DNA of 64,000 bases, taken from positions 1 to 64,000 of the forward strand of contig NZ_JAHDYS010000015.1 in the NCBI RefSeq assembly GCF_018531195.1, written 5' to 3'. The position numbers and the translations under genes were made by a program. Position 1 is the first letter of the stretch; each line of letters opens with the position of its first letter. The notes below the pieces were generated by a model. It saw only the letters and a list, made by a program, of their open reading frames with translations. It made no database searches and was not told where the DNA came from. This DNA is from Pelotalea chapellei. GTDB lineage: Bacteria; Desulfobacterota; Desulfuromonadia; Geobacterales; Pseudopelobacteraceae. Shown here one piece after another: positions 33,572 through 43,665 of the stretch.

Positions 33572-34354
33572 TTATCTGTTTTTAAATGCCGCCTTCCTCT
33601 TTTCCACAAATGCAGCCATCCCCTCTTTCTGATCCTCCGTGGCGAACAGAACGCCAAACAGGGAGGCCTCGTAGCGAAAGCCGTCTTCTTTGACCATGTT
33701 AAGGCCATTGGCAATGGCGTCCTTTGCATAGGCAACGCCCAGGGAGCCGACACCGGCAATGGCGGCGGCGGTTTCCCGCGCCTTGTCCAACAGCTCTTCC
33801 GGAGCAAAGACTTCGTTGACGATGCCCCAGGAGCACGCTTTTTCGGCGCCGATCATCCGGCCGGTGAAAATCATCTCGTTGGCCTTGTTGGGGCCGATCA
33901 GGCGGGACAGGTTCTGGGTACCGCCGAAACCGGGTATGATCCCCAGGGTCACCTCCGGAAATCCGAGCTTCGCCTTTTGCGAGGCATAGATGAAATCGCA
34001 CCCCAGAGCCAGCTCCAGTCCGCCCCCCAGGGCAAAACCATTGACCGCAGCAATGACCGGTTTTTTCATTTTCTCCATGGCCATCATCACATGCTGCCCC
34101 TTGACCGCGAAACGATGTCCTTCATAGGAAGACATGTCCGCCATCTCCTTGATATCCGCTCCGGCCACAAAGGCTTTTTCACCGGCTCCGGTCAGCACCA
34201 CCACCTTTACCGCCGAATCATATTCAAGCTGATACAGCGCACGCCCCAACTCATCCAGCACTTCACTGTTAAGGGCATTCAACGCCTGAGGACGGTTAAC
34301 GGTCAGGGTAGCTACGGCGTCGGTGGTTTCGATCAGCAGGTTTTTGTATTCCAT
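33572..34354 (-). CDS. Enoyl-CoA hydratase (crotonase)
   Basis: 260 residues of the crotonase family. The oxyanion-hole blocks are AFVAGADIKEMADM (about 61-74) and NGFALGGGLELALGCDF (about 105-121). The catalytic Glu positions are in GLELALGCD and FPEVTLGIIPGFGGTQ. It hydrates crotonyl-CoA or a similar enoyl-CoA to the 3-hydroxyacyl-CoA. Start follows CGGAGAATCCG. Confidence 0.9.
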   Translation of the reverse strand: MEYKNLLIETTDAVATLTVNRPQALNALNSEVLDELGRALYQLEYDSAVKVVVLTGAGEKAFVAGADIKEMADMSSYEGHRFAVKGQHVMMAMEKMKKPVIAAVNGFALGGGLELALGCDFIYASQKAKLGFPEVTLGIIPGFGGTQNLSRLIGPNKANEMIFTGRMIGAEKACSWGIVNEVFAPEELLDKARETAAAIAGVGSLGVAYAKDAIANGLNMVKEDGFRYEASLFGVLFATEDQKEGMAAFVEKRKAAFKNR

Positions 34355-34363
34355 CGGATTCTC

Positions 34364-34431
34364 CGTAGGGGCGCGGTTACCGCGCCCTGGTTAGCATTAT
34401 TGAGCGATGGGCGTGGAAACCGCGCCCCTAC
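34364..34431. repeat. Intergenic inverted repeat (GTAGGGGCGCGG type)
   Basis: GTAGGGGCGCGGTTACCGCG on the left pairs with CGTGGAAACCGCGCCCCTAC on the right (34364-34431). It is a frequent palindrome in environmental bacterial genomes. It fills the gap between crotonase and hydroxyacyl-CoA dehydrogenase. Confidence 0.75.
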
Positions 34432-34436
34432 ACCTG

Positions 34437-35282
<846 letters not shown>

Positions 35283-35309
35283 AAGATGCCTCCATTTCAG
35301 AATCGGAAT

Positions 35310-35379
35310 AACACGGAGCAACTGAGATAGACACAACGCTTCTTTTCTTAATTTTCTCCGTTGCTCCGTTGCTCTGTGT
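35310..35379. repeat. Intergenic inverted repeat (ACACGGAGC type)
   Basis: ACACGGAGCAACTGAG (35310-35325) faces CTCCGTTGCTCTGTGT near 35379. It is a shorter relative of the element at 30164. It lies between thiolase and hbd. Confidence 0.7.
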
Positions 35380-35391
35380 TTCAAACTGTTT

Positions 35392-36570
35392 TCAGACCCG
35401 CTCGAAGACGACGGCTACCGCTTCGCCTCCTCCAATACACAGCGTAGCCAGCCCATAGCGTGCATTGCGCCGGTGAAGTTCACGGATCAGCGTAGCAGCC
35501 AGGCGACCACCGCTTGCGCCGATGGGGTGACCGATGGCACAGGCTCCGCCGTTGACATTCACCTTCTCCAGGGGCAGACCAAGCGCCTTGATAGCCAGCA
35601 GCGCCACTGAAGCAAAGGCTTCGTTAATTTCAAACAGATCGATGTCGGCAACCGAGAGACCGGCTCGTGAGCAGACTTTTTCAATGGCCCCTATTGGGGC
35701 TTCGGGGAAGTTATCGGGATGACGGCTTTCGGTTGCGTACGCCACGATTCGGGCTTTGGGACTCAAGCCATGCTTTTTCAGCCCTGCCTCGCTGCTTAAC
35801 AGAAGCAGTGCCGCGCCGTCATTGATGGTGGAAGCATTACCGGCCGTGATGGTGCCATCCTTACGGAAAACTGTCCGCAGTTGGCTTAGCTTGCCCGCAT
35901 CCCCTTTGAACGGCTCTTCATCGCTATCGACTACCTCATCACCCTTTTTCCCTTTTTTCACCACCGCAATAATCTCATCCGCAAAGGTTCCTGTGGTCAC
36001 CGCTGCTTGAGCAAGCTGGTAGGAACGGGATGCAAATGCATCCTGTTCGTCCCTGGTCAGACCGGCACGTGCCACGCTATCCTCGCCGATTTCACCCATG
36101 TGGCGTCCGGTGTAAGGATCCTGCAATCCATCGTAGATCATCAGGTCCAGCAGTTCGCCATGACCCATGCGGTATCCACTGCGACCTTTTTTAAGGATGT
36201 AGGGAGCCAGGGACATATTCTCCATGCCACCGGCCATAACAATGTCGGAGTTTCCAAGACGTATACTGTCGCAGGCAAGCATTACCGCCTTGAGACCTGA
36301 ACCGCAGACCTTGTTGATTGTCAGGGCTGGTGCGCTGTCTGGAATACCGGCTGCGCGCATGGCCTGGCGTGCCGGTGCCTGGCCGCAACCGCCCGATAGC
36401 ACCTGACCGATGATGACCTCGTCAACCGTTTCGCCGGACAGGCCGGCAGATGAAAGCATTCCCTGCATGACCGTTGCCGCCAGACGGGGTGCATCAATTT
36501 CAGACAGCATTCCATTGAAGGAGCCGAACGGGGTTCTTTTCGCCTCTACCACAAAAACGCCTTCATTCAT
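35392..36570 (-). CDS. Acetyl-CoA acetyltransferase (thiolase)
   Basis: 392 residues from the ATG at 36570 (after GGGAGGG). The acyl-accepting Cys is in NKVCGSGLKAVMLA (about 89), the second Cys/His pair is in GGACAIGHPIGASGGR (His about 348) and CIGGGEAVAVVFE. It splits acetoacetyl-CoA to two acetyl-CoA. It is the first gene of a 10-gene operon, just downstream of the shared operator. Confidence 0.9.
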   Translation of the reverse strand: MNEGVFVVEAKRTPFGSFNGMLSEIDAPRLAATVMQGMLSSAGLSGETVDEVIIGQVLSGGCGQAPARQAMRAAGIPDSAPALTINKVCGSGLKAVMLACDSIRLGNSDIVMAGGMENMSLAPYILKKGRSGYRMGHGELLDLMIYDGLQDPYTGRHMGEIGEDSVARAGLTRDEQDAFASRSYQLAQAAVTTGTFADEIIAVVKKGKKGDEVVDSDEEPFKGDAGKLSQLRTVFRKDGTITAGNASTINDGAALLLLSSEAGLKKHGLSPKARIVAYATESRHPDNFPEAPIGAIEKVCSRAGLSVADIDLFEINEAFASVALLAIKALGLPLEKVNVNGGACAIGHPIGASGGRLAATLIRELHRRNARYGLATLCIGGGEAVAVVFERV

Positions 36571-36613
36571 GACATTCCCTCCGATCCCAAAAGTGATGCC
36601 ACTGTATAATCCG

Positions 36614-36629
36614 TTTACGTTCATGTCAA
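36614..36629 (-). promoter_or_regulatory. Putative MerR/LiuR-type operator, site 1
   Basis: TTTACGTTCATGTCAA on the plus strand, the imperfect inverted repeat TTGACAT-GA-ACGTAAA on the transcribed strand. It lies 44 bases upstream of the thiolase start. The half TTGACA can serve as -35; the matching -10 is weak (TACAGT at 17 bases, or TATACA at 15). Confidence 0.65.
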
Positions 36630-36668
36630 CTAAAAATATAACACAATTATACATTTCAAAATGAGTAC

Positions 36669-36704
36669 AAAAAAAGCCGGAGCTGAGTTACCAGACACCG
36701 GCTT
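36669..36704 (-). terminator. Terminator of icmF-peptidase operon
   Basis: AAGCCGG (36674-36680) pairs with CCGGCTT (36698-36704); on the minus strand a T-run follows. It separates operon 2 from the thiolase promoter. Confidence 0.7.
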
Positions 36705-36721
36705 GTGATTGACAGTTGAGA

Positions 36722-37888
36722 CTACAGGAAAACAATTTTATCAGGCATATCCGTCAGCTTGATTCCACCGTTATCACTAACTGAAAAAGTGTTTTCTATG
36801 CCGATTGCTCCCTTACCCGGAAGGACAAATTTCGGTTCGACAGCAATCGTCTGACCGGAGACAAGCGGCACTTTGAAACCCTGTGCCAGAACAGGATATT
36901 CATCCAGCTCCAGACCAACACCGTGCCCGACAAACTTCGCCTGCTCACCCGGCATGCCCATGAACGCTGAACCGAGACCGGCCTCTTCGGCCATTTTGAC
37001 AGACATTGCAAACAGATCCTCACATACGGCACCAGGCTTCATGGCCTGCCGGATGGCTTCTTGAATGCTGAGAGAAGCATCAAAGGCGTGCTGCAGTTCC
37101 GGATCTAGTTGGCCGATCACAAAGATACGGGTCATGTCCGTCACATAGCCATTAAAAACACCGGTGTAGTCCAACAGGATCGGCTCGTTTTCGCGAATGA
37201 CTTCAACCGAGGCCCCGTGCGGCGATGCATTGGAAAGCCCTTTTCCGGTCACCGCGCCATCAAAAAATCCATAGCTGGCGCCCCCGGCGGAGACCGCCAG
37301 ACCACCGTAGAGTTCCTGGTTGAAAGCTCTCATGCGAACGTATCCCTCGTTACCCGCCTTACGAAGCCGGTATTCGAATTCAGCGGCGAGATCGAGTTCG
37401 CGCATGCCAGCATTCAGGAACTGAGGCACCTGGTGAAATACCGAACAAAGGACACTCCCACTGTACCGCAACTGCTCCACCTCAAACTCCGATTTGACTG
37501 ATCGAACTTCCCGGTTGAGGGGGGAAATGTCGACAATCTGATGTCCGGGCAACAGCTTGGTGTAATAGTTTAGCTGCTGTACCGGAATGACATCAAACGT
37601 CATACCGATTTTCATTTCTCCTTCACCAAACAAGGAGGGAAACTCTTTACTTGAAGGAAAGGGACGGATGTCAGCAAGCGGACTTTCCCCCCTGGCCCGC
37701 GAAAGACTCTTTCGCACCAGCAGCATGGGTGCGCCCTCCACGGGAATCCAAAGCGTTGAGTTCTGACGGGTGCCGGTAAAGTAGTAGACATCGATGGGAA
37801 ATATGAAAAGTGCGCCGGATAATCCCTTCTCCTTCAGCCCGGCCTGCAAGCGAAATACTCTCTGCTGCGATTCCTGTTCTGTTAGCAT
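36722..37888 (-). CDS. M24-family peptidase (Xaa-Pro aminopeptidase type)
   Basis: 388 residues from the ATG at 37888, one base after the nitroreductase stop. An N-terminal creatinase domain precedes the pita-bread domain. Metal ligands are visible: ILLDYTGVFNGYVTDMTRIF (two Asp), GHGVGLELDEYP (His), AVEPKFVLPGKGAIGIEN (two Glu). It should remove N-terminal residues before proline or act on related amides. Its place in an acyl-CoA operon is unexplained. Confidence 0.8.
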   Translation of the reverse strand: MLTEQESQQRVFRLQAGLKEKGLSGALFIFPIDVYYFTGTRQNSTLWIPVEGAPMLLVRKSLSRARGESPLADIRPFPSSKEFPSLFGEGEMKIGMTFDVIPVQQLNYYTKLLPGHQIVDISPLNREVRSVKSEFEVEQLRYSGSVLCSVFHQVPQFLNAGMRELDLAAEFEYRLRKAGNEGYVRMRAFNQELYGGLAVSAGGASYGFFDGAVTGKGLSNASPHGASVEVIRENEPILLDYTGVFNGYVTDMTRIFVIGQLDPELQHAFDASLSIQEAIRQAMKPGAVCEDLFAMSVKMAEEAGLGSAFMGMPGEQAKFVGHGVGLELDEYPVLAQGFKVPLVSGQTIAVEPKFVLPGKGAIGIENTFSVSDNGGIKLTDMPDKIVFL

Positions 37889-37889
37889 G

Positions 37890-38417
37890 TCAGCACCCCC
37901 ATTCGTTGAAAAAGGCAATCTCCACTAGTTCTTTCCGCGGACGCGCCTTTGGTTCCTGATCAGGATATCCCAAGGGAGTTATGCCCACGATTCGGATGGC
38001 CTCGGGGAGCATAAGGGATTGTTTAATCAGTGCCTCGTTATACCACCCCATCCAGCAGGTGCCAAGCCCAAGGGCATGCGCTGCAAGACAAAGATGCTCA
38101 AAGGCGATGGCGGTGTCTGCCGCAAAGTATCCGATGCCGTTTTCCACCCCCGATTCACCAGGGTCAGCACAGACGACAATCACCACAGGAGCCATTGCAA
38201 TCGCCTTTTTACCGGGGTTGTCATCAGGAAAAGCCTCCAGCAACCTGGCCCGCTTATCCGCATCGCTCAACACCAGAAACCGCCAGCACTGGCTGTTTTT
38301 CCAGGAAGGAGCCAATCGTGCCGCATCCAGGATCTGCTCGATTTTTTTACGTTCTACCGGCGTATCCTTATATTTGCGAATACTGCGGCGATCACGAATT
38401 ACCTGAAAAATGTCCAT
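37890..38417 (-). CDS. Nitroreductase-family FMN protein
   Basis: 175 residues from the ATG at 38417 (after GAGGGAGG); the longer frame runs through the repeat element upstream. It has DRRSIRKYKDTPVERKKIEQIL, APSWKNSQCWRFLVL and ALGLGTCWMGWYNEALIK. No signal peptide, unlike the other copy at 20548. Probably reduces a nitro or quinone-like compound with NAD(P)H; role in this operon unknown. Confidence 0.8.
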   Translation of the reverse strand: MDIFQVIRDRRSIRKYKDTPVERKKIEQILDAARLAPSWKNSQCWRFLVLSDADKRARLLEAFPDDNPGKKAIAMAPVVIVVCADPGESGVENGIGYFAADTAIAFEHLCLAAHALGLGTCWMGWYNEALIKQSLMLPEAIRIVGITPLGYPDQEPKARPRKELVEIAFFNEWGC

Positions 38418-38474
38418 GTGTCCTCCCTCAAATCGCTTTTCCCTACGGGGGCAAAATTTCGGCCAGATTGTCGT

Positions 38475-38551
38475 CACTCCGCAGGGATTCCGCGGAGACG
38501 TAGCAGCGCTACGTCGCACAAGAGAGTCCCAAGGAGTGGCGGCAAGATGGT
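38475..38551. repeat. Dispersed palindromic repeat, copy C
   Basis: CGTAGCAGCGCTACG, CGCACAAG and GTGGCGGCAAGATGG match copy A (33-107) in order and spacing. It begins with CTCCGCAGGGATTCCGCGGAG, a short palindrome. It lies between icmF and the nitroreductase. Confidence 0.6.
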
Positions 38552-38568
38552 CGGAAGGTTGCACCCGC

Positions 38569-41500
38569 CTACATATTGCGCCGGTATTTGCCTCCGACTT
38601 CGTACAGCGCTTTCGATATCTGCCCAAGCGACGCTACCTTCACCGTTTCCATCAGCTCGGCAAAGATATTGCCCCCTGCCACTGCTGTCTCCTGCAGCTT
38701 CTTGAGGGCCTGCGAGGCATCCCCGCGATGCTGCTCATGAAAAGCGGCCAGATTGGCAATCTGCTGTTCCTTTTCCTCTTTGGTGGCCCTGGCTAGCTCA
38801 CCCGGCACCTGGTACCCCTCTTCGTCTGCACGGGGATTGCGGAAGCAGTTGACCCCCAGAATGGGCAATTCACCCGAATGTTTCTTGTGCTCGTACAACA
38901 TGGACTCATCCTGGATCTTGCTGCGCTGGTACTGGGTTTCCATGGCCCCCAACACACCCCCGCGCTGGTCGATCCGTTCGAACTCGCACAGCACCGCCTC
39001 TTCCACCAGGTCGGTCAGTTCCTCGATGATGAAAGAGCCCTGGCTGGAGTTTTCGTTCCTCGTCAGGCCGAACTCGCGGGTAATGATCATCTGGATCGCC
39101 ATGGCTCGGCGCACCGATTCTTCGCTGGGCGTTGTGACCGCCTCATCATAAGCATTGGTATGAAGCGAATTGCAGTTGTCGTAGATGGCGGTCAATGCCT
39201 GCAGTGTGGTGCGTATGTCGTTGAAATCCATCTCCTGTGCATGCAGCGAACGTCCGGAAGTCTGAATATGATACTTCAGCTTCTGGCTGCGGTCGCTGGC
39301 ACCGTACTTCTCACGCATCACCACTGCCCAGATGCGACGTGCAACACGTCCGATCACCGTGTATTCCGCATCAAGACCATTACTGAAGAAGTAGGAAAGA
39401 TTGGGAGCAAAATCATCTATGTGCATGCCGCGCGACAGATAATATTCGACGTAGGTGAAGCCGTTGGAAAGGGTGAAGGCCAGCTGGGAGATCGGGTTTG
39501 CACCTGCCTCGGCAATGTGATAGCCGCTGATGGAAACCGAATAATAATTACGCACTTTCTGCTCGATGAAATACTGCTGGATATCACCCATCATCTTCAG
39601 GGCGAACTCCGTGGAGAAGATACAGGTATTTTGCCCCTGATCCTCTTTAAGGATATCAGCCTGGACCGTACCGCGCACGGTCTGCAGAGTGCAACTGCGA
39701 ATCTCTTCGTACTCTGCTCCGGAAGGTTCGCGGCCGTGCTTCTTGCGGAAGCACTCCACCTGCTGTTCAATGGCGGCATTGAAGAAGAAGGCCAGCATCA
39801 TCGGAGCCGGACCGTTGATGGTTATGGAAACGCTGGTGTTGGGGGCGCACAGATCGAATCCGGCGAAGAGTTTCTGCATGTCGTTGACCGTACAGATCGA
39901 TACGCCGCTCTCACCGACTTTTCCATATACATCCGGTGGAAAGTCAGGATCCTCGCCGTACAGGGTCACGCTGTCAAAGGCGGTGGAAAGCCGTTTCGCA
40001 TCGTCATCCTTGCACAGATAGTGAAAGCGCCGGTTGGTGCGCTCGGGAGACCCTTCTCCCGCGAATTGCCGCTTGGGGTCCTCTTCCGCCCGCTTGAAGG
40101 GGAATACTCCGGCAGTAAAAGGGAAACTGCCTGGCACATTCTCGAACATGGACCAGCGCAGGATCTCCCCCCAATCGGCGAAGTCGGGAACACACACCTT
40201 GGGAATCCTGGTCCCGGAAAGGGTGGTGATGTAGAGGTCGCTGCAGATTTCCTTGTCTCGAACTTTGGTAATCAACTGATCCTTGCGATAGGTTTCCTTA
40301 AGCTTTGGCCATTCCTTGAGAATCCGCTTCGGCTCCTCATGCAGTTTGCCCTCGAACAGGGAAATCTGGCGCTCAAGTTCGGCAACCGTAGATTCTGTCA
40401 GCAGCTCTTGTGCCCCCTTCAGCTGAAAGAGACGTCGGGCCACCACAACCTGTTCCTTGACCTGCTTGCGATAATTGCGCGCCGCCGACACAATTTCCCC
40501 CAGGTAATGCACCCTGTCAGGAGGAATGATGTACTTTTTCAAGCTCTCGGTCTCCGATACTTTCAGTCCGGATTTCAGGGAGAGCCCCTTCTTTACATTC
40601 AGCCTGTCCAGCAGGGCCAGGTAAAGTACATTGGTGCCCGGATCATTGAACTGGGAGGCGATGGTGCCGTACACCGGCAACGACTCATCCGCCTCCTGAA
40701 ACAGGTTGCGATTGCGGCGATACTGCTTGCGCACATTGCGCAAGGCATCTTCGGCACCCTTGCGTTCAAACTTGTTCAAAGCCACCAGGTCGGCGAAGTC
40801 CAGCATGTCGATCTTTTCCAGCTGGGTCGGTGCGCCGAATTCGCAGGTCATGACGTACAGTGACACATCGGCAATCTCGACTATCCGCGCATCCCCCTGG
40901 CCGATGCCGCTGGTCTCCACGATGACCAGGTCAAAGCCGGATGCCTTGACCACATCAATTGCATCTTTAATGGCTCCGGAAAGCTCGGAGTGGGAATCTC
41001 GAGTGGCCAGGGAACGCATGTAAACCCTGTCGGTGTTGATGGCATTCATTCGGATACGGTCGCCCAGCAAAGCACCACCGGTGCGCTGACGGCTGGGGTC
41101 CACGGCCAGAATGGCAACGCTTTTGTCAGGGAAATCGAACAGGAAGCGACGCACCAGTTCATCGGACAGGGAGCTCTTGCCTGCACCGCCGGTGCCGGTA
41201 ATGCCGATCACCGGCACATCCCGCCCCATACTTCGAATTCGCTCACGCAGGCTCTCGTAGCCGGTCGTATGATCGTGAACTGCCTGTTCCGCCAGGGAGA
41301 TCAAGGTGTTGACGGCACGGATATCCTGCAGCTTGAGCTTATTTATCTCCTCCTCGATGCTACGTTGAGGAGCAAAGTCGCATTCCTTCAACATCAGGTT
41401 GATCATCCCCTGCAGCCCCATGCGGCGGCCATCTTCCGGAGAAAAGATCTTGCTGATGCCGTACTCCTCCAGTTCCTTGATCTCATCGGGAACAATGACC

Positions 41501-41814
41501 CCGCCACCTCCGCCAAAGACACAAATATGCCCGGCATCGCGTTCATGGAGCAGATCCTTTATGTACTTGAAAAACTCCAAATGCCCTCCCTGATAGCAGC
41601 TAACCGCTATCCCCTGGGCATCCTCCTGGATGGCCGCAGTCGCAATCTCTTCCACCGAACGATTGTGACCCAGGTGGATTACCTCTGCACCCGAGGCCTG
41701 CAATATGCGGCGGATGACATTTATCGTGGCGTCATGACCATCAAAGAGGCTGGTGGCGGTGACAAAGCGAACTTTATGGGAAGTGGCGTAGGGTGCGGTC
41801 GCTGCAGCGTTCAT
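38569..41814 (-). CDS. icmF: Fused isobutyryl-CoA mutase
   Basis: 1081 residues from the ATG at 41814 (after CTGGAGG). The order of domains defines IcmF: a B12-binding domain (residues 13-145; DGHD with the cobalt-ligand His27), a MeaB-like G domain (about 200-420; Walker A GTGGAGKS near 206-213, base-specific NKFE), then the TIM-barrel substrate domain (about 540-1070). The mutase part has the [20 protein letters not shown] signature. It interconverts isobutyryl-CoA and n-butyryl-CoA, and in some species isovaleryl/pivalyl-CoA, with built-in GTPase repair. Product n-butyryl-CoA feeds operon 1. Confidence 0.92.
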   Translation of the reverse strand: MNAAATAPYATSHKVRFVTATSLFDGHDATINVIRRILQASGAEVIHLGHNRSVEEIATAAIQEDAQGIAVSCYQGGHLEFFKYIKDLLHERDAGHICVFGGGGGVIVPDEIKELEEYGISKIFSPEDGRRMGLQGMINLMLKECDFAPQRSIEEEINKLKLQDIRAVNTLISLAEQAVHDHTTGYESLRERIRSMGRDVPVIGITGTGGAGKSSLSDELVRRFLFDFPDKSVAILAVDPSRQRTGGALLGDRIRMNAINTDRVYMRSLATRDSHSELSGAIKDAIDVVKASGFDLVIVETSGIGQGDARIVEIADVSLYVMTCEFGAPTQLEKIDMLDFADLVALNKFERKGAEDALRNVRKQYRRNRNLFQEADESLPVYGTIASQFNDPGTNVLYLALLDRLNVKKGLSLKSGLKVSETESLKKYIIPPDRVHYLGEIVSAARNYRKQVKEQVVVARRLFQLKGAQELLTESTVAELERQISLFEGKLHEEPKRILKEWPKLKETYRKDQLITKVRDKEICSDLYITTLSGTRIPKVCVPDFADWGEILRWSMFENVPGSFPFTAGVFPFKRAEEDPKRQFAGEGSPERTNRRFHYLCKDDDAKRLSTAFDSVTLYGEDPDFPPDVYGKVGESGVSICTVNDMQKLFAGFDLCAPNTSVSITINGPAPMMLAFFFNAAIEQQVECFRKKHGREPSGAEYEEIRSCTLQTVRGTVQADILKEDQGQNTCIFSTEFALKMMGDIQQYFIEQKVRNYYSVSISGYHIAEAGANPISQLAFTLSNGFTYVEYYLSRGMHIDDFAPNLSYFFSNGLDAEYTVIGRVARRIWAVVMREKYGASDRSQKLKYHIQTSGRSLHAQEMDFNDIRTTLQALTAIYDNCNSLHTNAYDEAVTTPSEESVRRAMAIQMIITREFGLTRNENSSQGSFIIEELTDLVEEAVLCEFERIDQRGGVLGAMETQYQRSKIQDESMLYEHKKHSGELPILGVNCFRNPRADEEGYQVPGELARATKEEKEQQIANLAAFHEQHRGDASQALKKLQETAVAGGNIFAELMETVKVASLGQISKALYEVGGKYRRNM

Positions 41815-41840
41815 GTATGGACCTCCAGGTGGAGTTATTT

Positions 41841-42395
41841 TCAGGGATTTTGGACAGGCAAAGTGAACTCCCACGCGCACCAGAACTCCTCTGGATGTAC
41901 ATCCGGAGGGCAGGCGATGCAGCGCGTCCTGATACGCGGATCGATGGTTCTTGCAAACTCTGAGTACTCAACGATTCCCACTGATTTGCAGGGGTGATCG
42001 GGCAACCCCTTGCGCTTGCGCGCCGACTGGACCCGACAGTCGATCATGCGGAAAATGGCGCGATCTTCCGTAATTTCGATGCATTCCTGAAGATTAAGAC
42101 GCGCGTAAAAGCGATGCTTGAGGCATTCTGCCAAGGCGGCAATCCCGCCCCCCGGTTGCATGCCGAGGCGTTCCATGATCCGTTTGGCCTCGATGACGGT
42201 GAACAACCGCCATGCATCCGTATCGATATCGACCGCTACATCCATGCCATGCTTCTTTTCAAGTGACTGAAACCAGACACCATCGTGGGCCAGCCAGTTT
42301 TTGGCATCATCGATGATTATCCGTATCAATTCATCCTTGCTCAAATCATGAAGTAGGCTGATCCCTTCATCACCCGCACGCTCGGCATTTGACAT
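41841..42395 (-). CDS. DUF6125-like protein coupled to IcmF
   Basis: 184 residues, cytoplasmic, no transmembrane segment. It begins [33 protein letters not shown] and has [19 protein letters not shown] and a Cys-containing end ([37 protein letters not shown]). I recognise the pattern of DUF6125 proteins, which have no known function; the clustered Cys/His could bind a metal or small cofactor. It is the first gene of the icmF operon with its stop 27 bases before the icmF start, so a link to acyl-CoA or B12 chemistry is likely. Confidence 0.65.
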   Translation of the reverse strand: MSNAERAGDEGISLLHDLSKDELIRIIIDDAKNWLAHDGVWFQSLEKKHGMDVAVDIDTDAWRLFTVIEAKRIMERLGMQPGGGIAALAECLKHRFYARLNLQECIEITEDRAIFRMIDCRVQSARKRKGLPDHPCKSVGIVEYSEFARTIDPRIRTRCIACPPDVHPEEFWCAWEFTLPVQNP

Positions 42396-42454
42396 ACGCA
42401 GTCCTCCTAACGGTACGTATTAATCTGTTAACCTGGCTGGAATATAATTTATCA

Positions 42455-42470
42455 TTTACGTTCATGTCAA
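42455..42470 (-). promoter_or_regulatory. Putative MerR/LiuR-type operator and promoter, site 2
   Basis: TTTACGTTCATGTCAA, identical to site 1 over all 16 bases. On the minus strand TTGACA (rev. of 42465-42470) and TTATAT (rev. of 42442-42447) are 17 bases apart, giving a promoter for the DUF6125-icmF operon that overlaps the operator. The rest of 42471-42697 has no gene; a hairpin GGGGCC/GGCCTC around 42645 is seen. Confidence 0.75.
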
Positions 42471-42697
42471 CACATAATAAAACATATTTATATTATTTTA
42501 GCTCTTTCATAATCGAAAAAAACATCCTGGCCACAGGCAATGCCAACCCAGTCTATTTAATGACATTAATTAAAGACAAAAGTCACCACAACCACCAAGA
42601 CAGATTGATTTATGATTGTATTACTAGTTGAATTAGCTATACTTGGGGCCATTTTTTTTGGCCTCTTATCTCCAGCCTGCTTCAAGCCCTGGTTTTA

Positions 42698-43648
42698 ATG
42701 TTAGGTCAGACGTGCTCATCCATTATCCAGGGACTCATCTTGAGATTTTCTTTCCCACATAGAAGGTCTTTACTCTTCGAGCGATGCTGCCAATTACTTC
42801 CAGCGCTGTTCCTCCTTTCGCTGTTGATAGCTTCACCGGCCTGCGCAGAGAAGGTTCTGATCGTTGGTGACAATCAATACGCGATGGTAGCTGATGTTAT
42901 TGCAGAGATTCAAGTATCCCTCCGATCCCAGAGCAAGGAATATTCAACTACGGAAGTCAAAGGAAGGCTTGGTTCAATAGTTGAACGCGAGGACGCCCAA
43001 ATAGTCGTTGCACTTGGAGTGGATGCTGTCAACGAAGCTCTGCGCCTGCCTTCCTCGATCAATGTGGTGTATGGTCTCGTCGTAGCTCCGCCAAGAACCG
43101 GCAGAGCAAATGTCACCGGGGTGTACATGTCTCCTCCTGTCAGCGAGTATGTTGCTACCGTCCGGCGCTACCTGCCCTCGCTCAGCAAGCTCTCGGTCAT
43201 TGGAAACCAAAGTATGCTCAAGAGCCTGAACGGCGGCGAATCCCTCCAGGTATCTGCATATAACGTCAGCACTTCCTCAGATCTGGTAAAGACCATCAAC
43301 CGTCTGCGTGACACCAGGGCACTCTTGCTGCTTCCCGACGCAAATCTATTGACCGCTTCAGTTATGTCAAACGTTTTACTGTATTCCTTTAAATACAACA
43401 TTCCACTGCTTGGCATTTCAGAGGCAAATGTAAAACAAGGGGCGCTGTTTGCCCTCGTATTCGACCACAAAGCGATCAGCCGCCAGATTGGAGAGAAGGT
43501 TCAATCAATACTGAATGGGGGAAGTGCGGAAGAGCTATCCGCCTCCCCTCCAAGCAGATACATGTTGTACATAAACCACAACACTGCACAGAAGATGGGA
43601 ATTGAAATACCGGAAGAGATGATGAAAAAGGCCAAAAAAATCTACTGA
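42698..43648 (+). CDS. ABC-type substrate-binding-like protein
   Basis: About 316 residues; the true start is uncertain because no clear ribosome site precedes the ATG at 42698, and the signal peptide core (LLPALFLLSLLIASPACA) sits about 35 residues in. The mature part (KVLIVGDNQYAMVADVIAEI … QIVVALGVDAVNEALRL … VVYGLVVAPP) is like the PF04392 periplasmic binding proteins. No ABC permease or ATPase is next to it; instead two hybrid kinases follow within 20 bases, so it may be a sensor partner. Substrate unknown. Confidence 0.65.
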   Translation: MLGQTCSSIIQGLILRFSFPHRRSLLFERCCQLLPALFLLSLLIASPACAEKVLIVGDNQYAMVADVIAEIQVSLRSQSKEYSTTEVKGRLGSIVEREDAQIVVALGVDAVNEALRLPSSINVVYGLVVAPPRTGRANVTGVYMSPPVSEYVATVRRYLPSLSKLSVIGNQSMLKSLNGGESLQVSAYNVSTSSDLVKTINRLRDTRALLLLPDANLLTASVMSNVLLYSFKYNIPLLGISEANVKQGALFALVFDHKAISRQIGEKVQSILNGGSAEELSASPPSRYMLYINHNTAQKMGIEIPEEMMKKAKKIY

Positions 43649-43665
43649 GACACACAGGCCCGGTA

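Noticed and set aside
38878-40863. A 661-codon open frame on the plus strand
   Set aside because: It is antisense to icmF, whose domains and motifs are complete; the open frame is a by-product of codon bias.
42640-42665. Hairpin with GGGGCC and GGCCTC around a T-run, as a terminator
   Set aside because: The stem is short and no gene ends near it in the matching direction; noted only.
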